Made by a program: the position numbers and the translations under genes
Shown here: piece after piece, positions 28,997 to 36,591 of the stretch
Position numbering within the stretch: the first letter of the stretch is position 1
How the letters are laid out: each line of letters starts with the position of its first letter
Notes under the pieces: model-generated
What the model was told of the DNA's origin: nothing
What the model saw: the letters and a program-made list of their open reading frames with translations, nothing else
Databases searched by the model: none
Assembly (NCBI RefSeq): GCF_024105655.1
Contig: NZ_JAAAMH010000016.1
Location: 1-64,000, forward strand
Source of the DNA: Aliihoeflea sp. 40Bstr573
GTDB lineage: Bacteria > Pseudomonadota > Alphaproteobacteria > Rhizobiales > Rhizobiaceae
Direction: 5' to 3'
DNA length: 64,000 nucleotides

Positions 28997-31651
28997 ATGT
29001 ACCGCATCATTCTATCCGCTATCATCCTCCTGATCGGCGTTGCACTCGCCGGCCAGGGCACCTGGCTCGCATCGCTCGGCGGCTCGTGGTTCTACGTCAT
29101 CATGGGCGTCGGTCTGATCGTTTCCGCCGGGCTTCTCTGGGATCGCCGCCCGTCCGGGCTGGCCGTGTATGCCGTGACGCTTCTCGTCACGCTGGTCTGG
29201 GCAATCTGGGAATCGGGCTTCGACTGGTGGGCTCTTTCGGCCCGCGGAAGCCTCCTCGTTGCCCTCGGCATACTGCTCCTGCTGCCGCCGATGATCCGGG
29301 CAATGCACCAGCCTGGGCAGCCCAAGGCCGTCTACGGCCCGAACAGCGCGACGCTTGCCGGCGCGATTCTCGTCAGCGGCCTCGTCGCCGCCTTCGCCAT
29401 CTGGCAGGAGCCGCGCGACGTTGCGACCGGTACGTTCCCTGCAAATCAGATGGCCGGGCTCGTGAGCTACGAGAGTGATGTCGACGAAGGCGAGTGGGTC
29501 GCATATGGCCGCACAGCCGCCGGCCAGCGCTATTCGCCACTTGCCGATATTACGACCGACAATGTCGCCAATCTCGAGGTCGCGTGGACTTACCAGACCG
29601 GCGAGGAGCGCAGTTCCGACGACCCTGTAGAGACCACCTATCAGGTCACGCCGCTCGTCATTCGCGACATGATGTATCTGTGCACGCCCTTTGGCACCGT
29701 GATTGCGCTCGATCCGGTCACCGGCCAGGAGCGCTGGCGTTTCGACCCCGAACTGCAGCAGCCGCCTACTCCCACGACCCAGCACATGACTTGCCGCGGC
29801 GTGTCGTATTTCGACGGCACGACGAACCCGCCTGCCGCGGCAGACGAGCCTCAGGAGGCCGCCGAAGCGCAGCCGGCGGCGCCTGCCGAGGGCGATGATG
29901 CCGCTGCCGCGGCGCCAGCGGACGAATCCGCCGCGCCTTCGCAGCCCGAGCCGGCCGCTGGCCCGCGCCAGGACCTGACCGACGAAGAACGTCTCGCAAT
30001 GAGCGTCGAATCCGTCACGCGCCAGGCAGCAGGCGTTTACCAGAACGTCGTCACCGGGCAGGCCGAGCCAGGCGCGGAAAACCCCGTCGTGCCGCAAAGC
30101 GACACGGACGGCTACGTCAACCAGGACGAGGCTTGCCTGCGCCGTCTTTTTGCGCCGACATCCGATGGCCGCCTGATCTCGGTCAGCGCGGAGACGGGCC
30201 AGATCTGCCCGGGCTTCGGCGGCGAGGACGGCACCATCAACCTCTGGCACAACATGCCCAACATCACGCCGGGCTCGGTCTATACGACCTCCCCGCCGGT
30301 GGTCACCGCTTCGGTCGTCATCGTGGGCGGAGCCGTCAACGACAACGATTCCACCACCTCCCCCTCCGGCGTCATTCGCGGCTATGACGTCTGGACCGGC
30401 GAACTCTTGTGGAACTTCGACAGCAAGAACCCCGAGGCGACACAGCCGATCGGTGAGGGGGAGACCTACGAGAACAACTCGCCCAACATGTGGAGCGTCG
30501 CGAGCTATGATGCCGCGCTCGACCTCGTCTACCTGCCGATGGGCAATGAATCGCCCGATCAGTTCGGCGGCGAGCGTGGCGAGAACACCGAGCGGTTTTC
30601 CTCGTCCGTGACCGCGCTCAATGCGTCGACCGGCGAAGTCGCGTGGGTCTTCCAGACCGTTCATCACGACCTCTGGGACTACGATGTGCCGGCCCAACCT
30701 GCGCTCATCGACCTGACCATTGATGGGGCGACAATTCCTTCGCTGGTCGTGCCGACCAAGCAGGGAGACGTCTTCGTGCTCAATCGCGAGACGGGAGAGC
30801 CAGTCCATCCCGTGGAGGAAAGAGCGGTGCCGCAAGGCGCCGTCGAGGGTGACCGCACAGCGCCGACGCAACCGGCTTCATCGGTGAGCTTCCGACCCGA
30901 AGCATTGCGCGAACGCGACATGTGGGGCCTGACGCCGCTCGACCAGGCCGCCTGCCGCGCCGCCTTTCGGCGGATGCGCTACGAAGGTGCGTTCACGCCG
31001 CCGTCCGAACAGGGCAGCATTGTCTATCCGGGCAATTTCGGAACGTTCAACTGGGGCTCCGTCGCTGTCGATCCCGAACGCCAGATCATGTTCGGCATGC
31101 CGGTCTATCTCGCTTTCACCTCCAAGATGATCCCGCGCGAAGACCAGGAATCGCGTGTCGTCACCAGCGAAGGCGACCCGGTGTTCAACGAGAATTTCGG
31201 CGCGCCCTACGCGGTCGAGATGGGGCCGTTCATGTCGCCCATCGGCCTTCCCTGCCAGGAGCCGGCCTGGGGCTATGTCGCCGCTGTCGACCTGACGTCG
31301 GGTGAGACCGTCTATCAGCGGGTCAACGGCACCGTTCGAGATCTCTCGCCGATCCCGCTGCCGCTCAAGATGGGTGTGCCGGGCATCGGCGGGCCCATCG
31401 TCACCAAGGGCGGCGTCGCATTCCTGTCCGGCACGCTCGACTATTTCGTGCGCGCCTACGATCTGCAGACAGGCGAGGAAATCTGGCAGGACCGCCTGCC
31501 GGCAGGCGGACAGGCGACGCCATCGACCTACCGAGGCGCGGACGGCAACCAGTATCTGGTCGTCGTCGCCGGCGGCCATGGCTCGACTGGCACGCGCGCC
31601 GGCGACTATATCATCGCATACCGGCTGGGCACGGCCCCAGCCTCGCAATGA
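28997..31651 (+). CDS. gcd: Membrane-bound PQQ-dependent glucose dehydrogenase
   Basis: Quinoprotein that oxidises glucose (or related aldoses) to the lactone in the periplasm and feeds ubiquinone. The 884-residue product has five membrane helices in the first 145 residues, then a PQQ beta-propeller with repeated tryptophan-docking blocks. Visible segments are YGRTAAGQRYSPLADI, HMTCRGVSYF, VFQTVHHDLWDYDVPAQP (catalytic Asp region), GTFNWGSVAVD and GGHGSTGTRAGDYIIAY. Between CRGVSYF and CLRRLFAPT, about residues 273-378, sits an insertion rich in Ala, Pro and Glu that is much longer than in E. coli Gcd. No PQQ synthesis genes are in the window. The gene stands between the two methylcrotonyl-CoA carboxylase genes. 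Confidence 0.93.
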   Translation: MYRIILSAIILLIGVALAGQGTWLASLGGSWFYVIMGVGLIVSAGLLWDRRPSGLAVYAVTLLVTLVWAIWESGFDWWALSARGSLLVALGILLLLPPMIRAMHQPGQPKAVYGPNSATLAGAILVSGLVAAFAIWQEPRDVATGTFPANQMAGLVSYESDVDEGEWVAYGRTAAGQRYSPLADITTDNVANLEVAWTYQTGEERSSDDPVETTYQVTPLVIRDMMYLCTPFGTVIALDPVTGQERWRFDPELQQPPTPTTQHMTCRGVSYFDGTTNPPAAADEPQEAAEAQPAAPAEGDDAAAAAPADESAAPSQPEPAAGPRQDLTDEERLAMSVESVTRQAAGVYQNVVTGQAEPGAENPVVPQSDTDGYVNQDEACLRRLFAPTSDGRLISVSAETGQICPGFGGEDGTINLWHNMPNITPGSVYTTSPPVVTASVVIVGGAVNDNDSTTSPSGVIRGYDVWTGELLWNFDSKNPEATQPIGEGETYENNSPNMWSVASYDAALDLVYLPMGNESPDQFGGERGENTERFSSSVTALNASTGEVAWVFQTVHHDLWDYDVPAQPALIDLTIDGATIPSLVVPTKQGDVFVLNRETGEPVHPVEERAVPQGAVEGDRTAPTQPASSVSFRPEALRERDMWGLTPLDQAACRAAFRRMRYEGAFTPPSEQGSIVYPGNFGTFNWGSVAVDPERQIMFGMPVYLAFTSKMIPREDQESRVVTSEGDPVFNENFGAPYAVEMGPFMSPIGLPCQEPAWGYVAAVDLTSGETVYQRVNGTVRDLSPIPLPLKMGVPGIGGPIVTKGGVAFLSGTLDYFVRAYDLQTGEEIWQDRLPAGGQATPSTYRGADGNQYLVVVAGGHGSTGTRAGDYIIAYRLGTAPASQ

Positions 31652-31676
31652 GGTGACGCATCCTCCCGAGGCGGGT

Positions 31677-31710
31677 ATAAGGCGGCGGAGCTTCTGCTTC
31701 GCCGCCTTAT
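31677..31710 (+). terminator. Rho-independent terminator-like hairpin between gcd and mccA
   Basis: Perfect 11-bp arms ATAAGGCGGCG (31677-31687) and CGCCGCCTTAT (31700-31710), followed by CGTTTT. The hairpin lies 25 bases after the gcd stop and only 16 bases before the mccA ATG, with the mccA ribosome site GGAGG directly behind it. It could end the gcd transcript or attenuate read-through into mccA. Confidence 0.6.
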
Positions 31711-31726
31711 CGTTTTCGGAGGACCC

Positions 31727-33691
31727 ATGTTCAAGAAGATCCTGATCGCCAATCGCGGCGAAATAGCCTGTCGCGTCATCAAGACCGCCCGGCGGATGGG
31801 GATCGCGACCGTGGCTGTCTATTCGGACGCCGACCGCAATGCGATGCATGTCGCACTGGCCGATGAGGCCGTGCATATTGGGCCATCGCCGGTCGGGGAG
31901 AGCTATCTCGTGGGCGAACGGATCATCGAGGCCGCCCGGACGACCGGTGCTCAGGCGATCCATCCCGGCTACGGCTTTCTTTCCGAGAATCCGGACTTTG
32001 TTGATCAGGTGAACGCGGCCGGGCTCGTCTTCATCGGCCCGTCGCCCGCTTCCATCCGCGCGATGGGGCTGAAGGACGCCGCCAAGCGGCTGATGGAAAA
32101 GGCCGGCGTTCCGGTCGTGCCGGGCTATCATGGCGAGGCGCAGGAACTCGTGGTTCTCTCCTCAAAGGCCAAGGAGATCGGGTTTCCCGTCCTCATCAAG
32201 GCGCGGGCCGGCGGCGGCGGCAAGGGCATGCGCCTCGTCGAAGATCAGGACGCCTTCCCCGAGGCGCTCGCCGCCGCGCGACGCGAGGCCAAGGCCTCGT
32301 TCGGCGACGACCGGGTGCTGGTCGAGAAGTATGTCTCCAAGCCGCGCCATATCGAGGTGCAGGTCTTCGGCGACAATCACGGCAACGTCGTCCACCTCTT
32401 CGAGCGTGACTGCTCGGCGCAGCGCCGCCACCAGAAAGTCATCGAGGAAGCCCCTGCCCCCGGCATGGACCAGGCGATGCGTGCGGCGATGACGTCAGCC
32501 GCCGTCAAGGCCGCTCAGGCGATCCGCTATTCGGGCGCCGGCACGATCGAGTTCATCGTCGACGCGTCCGATGGTCTTCGTCCGGACCGGTTCTGGTTCA
32601 TGGAGATGAACACGCGCCTTCAGGTGGAGCACCCGGTCACCGAACTGGTTACCGGCGTCGATCTCGTCGAATGGCAGCTTCGTGTCGCCGCGGGCGAGGC
32701 AATCCCGCTGCGCCAGGAGGAGATCGGCCTGACCGGTCATGCGGTCGAGGCTCGGCTTTACGCCGAGGATCCGTCGCGCGATTTCCTGCCGGCGATCGGC
32801 ACCCTGCATCACCTGCAGTTTCCCGAAACGCTGCAATCCGGCGCCGCGTTGCGCATCGATACCGGCGTGCGCTCCGGCGACACGATAAGCCCGTTCTACG
32901 ATCCAATGATCGCGAAGGTGATCGTCCATGCCGACGATAGGGCGGCCGCGCTCTCCGGGCTGGTCGAGGCACTCGATGGGACGCAGGTCGCTGGCTCGAC
33001 GGTCAATGCGCGCTTCCTGTCCGCCCTTGCGTCGGATGCCGATTTCGCCGCGGGCAACGTCGATACCGGTCTCATCGCGCGCAAGCAGCCCGAGCTCACC
33101 CGGCCCGGCAAGGCGACGCCGCGCGCAGCGGCCATTGCCGCGCTCGCCGCAGCCGGAGCGCCGGGAAAGCGCGACGGCGACCCGTGGTCGGACCTCGTCG
33201 GCTACGGCCATTTCGGCGGGCTGGCGAAGTCCGTCGAGCTTGCTGCGGGCGCAGCGGGGCGCTCGGGCCGCGTCCAGCCTCGCGCCGACGGGCGATACGA
33301 GGTGGACATCGATGGCGAGACCTTCGTTCTCTCCGATGCCGACCGCGCCAGGGCAGCACTTTGGAAGGGCCACGTTACCGTTTTCGACGCATCCGGCAGC
33401 CATGATTTCGCGCTCGACGACCCGTTCGCGCGGGCCGAGGAGGCCTCGGGCGGCGGCGATGCGCTGCGCGCGCCTATGCCTGGCCTCGTCAAGATGGCGC
33501 GCGTCCAGCCGGGCGACACGGTCCAGAAGGGACAGGCGCTCCTGGTGTTGGAAGCCATGAAGATGGAGCATACGATCGCCGCGCCGCATGACGGCATCAT
33601 TGCCGACATCGTCGCCGAAGGCGGACAGGTCACAGACGGTACCGTACTCGTACGCTTCGAGGAAGCCGCCGCTCCCGCCATGGCCGGCTGA
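31727..33691 (+). CDS. mccA: Methylcrotonyl-CoA carboxylase biotin-carrying (alpha) subunit
   Basis: Biotin carboxylase plus biotin carrier in one 654-residue chain. The order is the N-terminal KKILIANRGEIACRVI, the ATP-grasp glycine loop KARAGGGGKGM, HIEVQVFGDNHGNVVHLFERDCS, MNTRLQVEHPVTE, a linker domain, and a C-terminal lipoyl-type domain with the biotinylated lysine in VLEAMKMEHT. It pairs with the beta subunit at 27239-28846, although gcd separates them. The start follows GGAGG. The usual liuC and liuE genes (methylglutaconyl-CoA hydratase, HMG-CoA lyase) are not next to it. Also called liuD. Confidence 0.94.
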   Translation: MFKKILIANRGEIACRVIKTARRMGIATVAVYSDADRNAMHVALADEAVHIGPSPVGESYLVGERIIEAARTTGAQAIHPGYGFLSENPDFVDQVNAAGLVFIGPSPASIRAMGLKDAAKRLMEKAGVPVVPGYHGEAQELVVLSSKAKEIGFPVLIKARAGGGGKGMRLVEDQDAFPEALAAARREAKASFGDDRVLVEKYVSKPRHIEVQVFGDNHGNVVHLFERDCSAQRRHQKVIEEAPAPGMDQAMRAAMTSAAVKAAQAIRYSGAGTIEFIVDASDGLRPDRFWFMEMNTRLQVEHPVTELVTGVDLVEWQLRVAAGEAIPLRQEEIGLTGHAVEARLYAEDPSRDFLPAIGTLHHLQFPETLQSGAALRIDTGVRSGDTISPFYDPMIAKVIVHADDRAAALSGLVEALDGTQVAGSTVNARFLSALASDADFAAGNVDTGLIARKQPELTRPGKATPRAAAIAALAAAGAPGKRDGDPWSDLVGYGHFGGLAKSVELAAGAAGRSGRVQPRADGRYEVDIDGETFVLSDADRARAALWKGHVTVFDASGSHDFALDDPFARAEEASGGGDALRAPMPGLVKMARVQPGDTVQKGQALLVLEAMKMEHTIAAPHDGIIADIVAEGGQVTDGTVLVRFEEAAAPAMAG

Positions 33692-33779
33692 CGCAAAATC
33701 GTGATCGCCGGCTGTCTTTTGCAAAGGAACAGCCGGAATCGCCAGCCGTTGGGAGTGGCAAACCCCAATGGAGGATTTC

Positions 33780-34217
33780 ATGCGTTCACTGCTGCTCACA
33801 CTTTCCGCGGTCGCGCTTTCGAGTTCGGTCGCCTTCGCGCAGACGCCCCCTGCCCCGCCGCCGCCTGGCACCGACGCCCCCACGGCCGGCGAATCCGCGA
33901 CGCCTCCGCCGCCGCCCAGCCCTGACGAGGGCGATGCAATGGTGGACGGTCCCGAAGGTGGTCCGGCGATGCATGACCGACGTGGCGGGCCTGATCGAAT
34001 GGGGCGCCATGGTGGCCCGCGTCACCACATGCGCGGCGAGGGACAGCGCGGCGGTCCGGGCTGGCGTAGCATGCGCCGTGCGCAGGGCTCCGAGTTCAAG
34101 ATCGAGATCGACGAGGATGGCGGCGTCAAGATCGAGGTGAAATGCGGACCGCGCGAGGAAGCCCGCGCCTGTGCCGACATGACCATGGAACTTCTCGACC
34201 GGGTCAATTCGGACTGA
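33780..34217 (+). CDS. Small exported protein, Pro/Gly/His/Met-rich (unknown function)
   Basis: The 145-residue product has a clear signal peptide (MRSLLLTLSAVALSSSVAFA, then QT). A Pro-rich part follows, then a His/Arg/Gly/Met-rich middle (about 67-100), and a more structured tail (FKIEIDEDGGVKIEVKCGP) with two cysteines. The middle part could bind metal or polyanions, but no family is recognised. GGAGG lies 5 bases before the ATG at 33780, which favours it over the ATG four codons earlier. A strong terminator follows directly. Confidence 0.72.
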   Translation: MRSLLLTLSAVALSSSVAFAQTPPAPPPPGTDAPTAGESATPPPPPSPDEGDAMVDGPEGGPAMHDRRGGPDRMGRHGGPRHHMRGEGQRGGPGWRSMRRAQGSEFKIEIDEDGGVKIEVKCGPREEARACADMTMELLDRVNSD

Positions 34218-34230
34218 TCATGTTGCAGCG

Positions 34231-34268
34231 AAAAAGGGCCGCCGCCATTTCGGCTGCGGCCCTTTTTT
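34231..34268. terminator. Bidirectional Rho-independent terminator
   Basis: AAAAAGGGCCGC (34231-34242) pairs with GCGGCCCTTTTT (34256-34267), with a run of T on one strand and A on the other. It sits 13 bases after the exported-protein stop and 77 bases from the end of the convergent Sel1-like gene, so it can serve both directions. Confidence 0.85.
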
Positions 34269-34344
34269 CTTGATCTTCGCTTGATGCGTCCCTGTGTGGC
34301 CCGGCGGGTCATCCCGCTCTGTTGCCGGTCGTTCGGTATTCGGA

Positions 34345-34602
34345 TCAGTGCGTTGTCATCCACTCGCGCGCTTCGCGCAGGGCCTTTGCGATGTCGGTCT
34401 TGGACATGGCCGAGGAGAGTTCCTGACGCAGTTGCACGGCGCGGTCGCTGCCTTTGATGGCGGCGATGTTGAACCATTTGTGGGCGGCGATGACATCGAC
34501 CTCGCAGTCGCGACCGGTCGCATACATCATGCCCAGTTCGAAGAGAATGTCGGCCTGTGCAGTGGAGCCGATGCCGGCTTCGATCATTTCGTAGCGTGCC
34601 AT
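34345..34602 (-). CDS. Small Sel1-like repeat protein
   Basis: An 85-residue protein containing one helical Sel1-type (TPR-like) unit (ADILFELGMMYATGRDCEVD, then DVIAAHKWFNIAAIKGS). Such proteins mediate protein contacts. There is no signal peptide. The start has AGGGGA in front. It appears monocistronic; its partner is unknown. Confidence 0.82.
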   Translation of the reverse strand: MARYEMIEAGIGSTAQADILFELGMMYATGRDCEVDVIAAHKWFNIAAIKGSDRAVQLRQELSSAMSKTDIAKALREAREWMTTH

Positions 34603-35008
34603 TTCAAGTCCCCTGTTACATCCCGAGAGCCGGATTTTTCCGTGCGTCCCTTGTTGCTGTGTGATGGGGAGAGAATGCCGCGCAGGCTTGAATCTGCGGT
34701 AAAATGGCGTGCTTAACGATGTTCAAACAAAGCTCAAACTTTCAGTAAACGGCCCAATTCGTTAAGCATGCAAAGCCCACAACTGCGCGGCTGTTTAGAG
34801 AACTTCAAGACAATTGCCACATTTGCCGTTTACCGCCCGCTAACCCTGATTGCCGACTTTCTCACCTCCCTCCCCCGAGAATGTCTTTCCCGACCGCACA
34901 ACGGGACTTTCGATTTTGCTTCAGGCATCACTTCCCAACTGTCCGAAACTCGATTACGTTTACGTTTGCGTAAGTTTTCGACATGCTTTGCGTCTTGGGA
35001 GGAAGTTG
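34603..35008. promoter_or_regulatory. Divergent intergenic region with a 10-bp inverted repeat
   Basis: A 406-bp gap between two divergent small genes. TGCTTAACGA (34710-34719) and TCGTTAAGCA (34759-34768) are perfectly inverted across 39 bases, and each carries a TTAAC/GTTAA element. Near the plus-strand gene the sequence around 34955-34975 repeats TTACGTTTACG. No gene with a credible start is seen. Confidence 0.4.
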
Positions 35009-35353
35009 GTGAAGGTTCAATTCTGGGCAGCTTTGGCTGCGTGCGCTCTCGTTTCGGCACCGGCCTTCGCGGCAGAGCCGATCGTTGGCATGTGGAAGCG
35101 GGGCAACGGCACGCTGATCGAATTCGCGCCTTGCTCTGGCGGGTTCTGCGGCACCGTCCGGTCGGGGCAGTATAACGGCCAGCCGATCGGCACGATGGCC
35201 GGCTCGGGCACCAACTACAAGGGCACCGTCAACGTGCTCGACGAGGGCAAGACCTATAATGGAAAGGCCTCCGTCAACGGCAACATGATGAAGATGAGCG
35301 GCTGCGTCATGGGCGGCCTCATCTGCCGCGGCGAAGACCTGACCCGCCAGTAA
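35009..35353 (+). CDS. DUF2147 family exported protein
   Basis: The 114-residue product has a signal peptide (MKVQFWAALAACALVSAPAFA, then AEP), followed by a compact beta-rich domain of the DUF2147 family (PIVGMWKRGNGTLIEFAPC, then GKTYNGKASVNGNMMKMSGC). Four cysteines could form two disulfides in the periplasm. The start is taken as GTG at 35009, six bases after GGGAGG; no ATG gives a sensible signal peptide. Function is unknown in the family. A terminator follows. Confidence 0.82.
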   Translation: MKVQFWAALAACALVSAPAFAAEPIVGMWKRGNGTLIEFAPCSGGFCGTVRSGQYNGQPIGTMAGSGTNYKGTVNVLDEGKTYNGKASVNGNMMKMSGCVMGGLICRGEDLTRQ

Positions 35354-35371
35354 AGGTTCTCAAGTCCAACA

Positions 35372-35400
35372 AGCCGCTGCAGCCAAACGCTGCAGCGGCT
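35372..35400 (+). terminator. Terminator-like hairpin after the DUF2147 gene
   Basis: Perfect 12-bp arms AGCCGCTGCAGC (35372-35383) and GCTGCAGCGGCT (35389-35400) with loop CAAAC, followed by CTTGTTT. It lies 18 bases after the stop codon. Confidence 0.75.
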
Positions 35401-35496
35401 CTTGTTTGGGTCTATCGCGTCTCGTGTTCTGCAAGAAGCGCGTCGATGTCTCACGTCGACCGTCCGTACTGACCGGCGGTGCCCCCCTGCTCTCAT

Positions 35497-35811
35497 TTAC
35501 TGGCCGCGAAGATCATCGAGGCGGATGTTCGCGCCGTAGTTTCCGAATGGATGGTCGTCGAATACCCATTGTTCGTCGCCGATGCTGCCGGTCGTGAGGG
35601 GCGACATTGCGAAGGTGCGCTCGGCCGTCGCCGTCGAGGGTGCTTCCTGCGTCGTGAATGCAGGCGTCATCGACTGGTAGCCGCCCTCGCTGACGAGCGC
35701 CCCGGTCTCGTCCCAGACCAGTATCGGAGGTGGTTCCTGCGCCCAACCGGTGGAGGTCATCAGCCCGGCGGCAACCGCAAGCGTGCTCAGCATGACATGT
35801 GTCGTTTTCAT
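35497..35811 (-). CDS. Small exported protein of unknown function (104 aa)
   Basis: The 104-residue product begins with a signal peptide (MKTTHVMLSTLAVAAGLMTS, cleavage likely after GWA). It ends in a segment EQWVFDDHPFGNYGANIRLD with no Cys. No family is recognised. The frame is open far upstream, but only the part from the ATG at 35811 looks like protein. The ribosome site is mediocre (GGGAT), so the start is less certain than the frame. Confidence 0.6.
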   Translation of the reverse strand: MKTTHVMLSTLAVAAGLMTSTGWAQEPPPILVWDETGALVSEGGYQSMTPAFTTQEAPSTATAERTFAMSPLTTGSIGDEQWVFDDHPFGNYGANIRLDDLRGQ

Positions 35812-36135
35812 CGCATGGATCCCATCTGTTTTTTCGGATTTGACCCGCACCGGCAGCCTCACCGGTTTGACGGGCTTTTCTGACAATCCGGAAATCGCGT
35901 GCGTCTGATCGTCGAGGAACTTTGTAGAGGGGCCGCGCTTGAACGAGCGTTTGACGCTGCGTTGGAATCGCCGTTGAAACGGCATTGGCTGACCAGACAA
36001 TCGGCGCAGGCTCGCATTGCCGACTTTCAATCTAGATGAATCCCCGATGAACGGGCCTCTCAGGCATAGTTCAGCGCCCAACCGCCATGATCCGGACAAC
36101 ATTCGAAGAGGCAACGCTCGAACGAGGGATCGAAG
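35812..36135. other. Intergenic region, 324 bp
   Basis: This separates a minus-strand and a plus-strand small exported protein gene and should hold both promoters. I see no convincing promoter pair, operator or RNA gene; overlapping open frames lack ribosome sites and family features. Confidence 0.35.
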
Positions 36136-36309
36136 ATGTTGGCGCGCAGGTTTTCCATCGTCTGCCTGATGATGATGTTCATGGGAATTGGGCTTTCCGT
36201 TCTGGTCGCGGAAGCCAGCCGTCCGGCCCGCGTGCTCGATCTCAAATCGCCGACCAGTTGCCTTTTTTTCGACGCGGCGCCCGCCTGCGGCAACGCGTTG
36301 GCGAGATAG
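36136..36309 (+). CDS. Small signal-peptide-like protein (57 aa)
   Basis: A 57-codon frame starting MLARRFSIVCLMMMFMGIGL has a basic N-terminus, a hydrophobic core and an AEA-type cleavage region near residue 26. A short tail with two cysteines (SPTSC, PACGN) follows. GAGGGAT lies at the right distance before the ATG. Signal peptide plus ribosome site make it more than a random frame, but there is no homology evidence. It is followed after 15 bases by a second small gene, possibly an operon. Confidence 0.45.
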   Translation: MLARRFSIVCLMMMFMGIGLSVLVAEASRPARVLDLKSPTSCLFFDAAPACGNALAR

Positions 36310-36324
36310 ACAAGGAGAATGCAC

Positions 36325-36522
36325 ATGCAACGCGACCCTATTTCGATCCGCAACGGCCTCACGATGGCATCGCGCATTGTCGCCGTCATCGCGGTTCTGG
36401 CCATGCCGATCGGCTTCGCCACCCAGGGCTCGGCCTCCGGTCCCGTCTTTCTCGAGGACAGTTCCAGTCAGGGTGGCGGCATCGGCTTCGTGCTCTTGAT
36501 GAGCCTTCAACGCACGGGCTGA
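36325..36522 (+). CDS. Small membrane or exported protein (65 aa)
   Basis: A 65-codon frame with a hydrophobic segment (TMASRIVAVIAVLAMPIGFA) after a 13-residue polar start, then a short tail (GPVFLEDSSSQGGGIGFVLL). AAGGAG precedes the ATG at 36325 by 8 bases; another ATG at 36319 is too close to it. No family is recognised. It is probably co-transcribed with the small gene just upstream. Confidence 0.45.
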   Translation: MQRDPISIRNGLTMASRIVAVIAVLAMPIGFATQGSASGPVFLEDSSSQGGGIGFVLLMSLQRTG

Positions 36523-36580
36523 GACGAAAAGTCGTTGCATCGAGGCGACCGACCGTCTCGCAACCGCCATCGCGACCCTC

Positions 36581-36586
36581 TATAAT
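36581..36586 (+). promoter_or_regulatory. TATAAT -10 box immediately before amn
   Basis: A perfect TATAAT ends 5 bases before the amn ATG (36592). If used, transcription would begin at or within a base or two of the start codon, giving a leaderless mRNA. No Shine-Dalgarno sequence is present before this ATG, which agrees. A -35 match is weak. Confidence 0.45.
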
Positions 36587-36591
36587 GGGTC

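Noticed and set aside
33768-33782. ATG at 33768 as start of the small exported protein
   Set aside because: It lies just before the GGAGG that serves the ATG at 33780, and using it would put four polar residues ahead of an otherwise ideal signal peptide.
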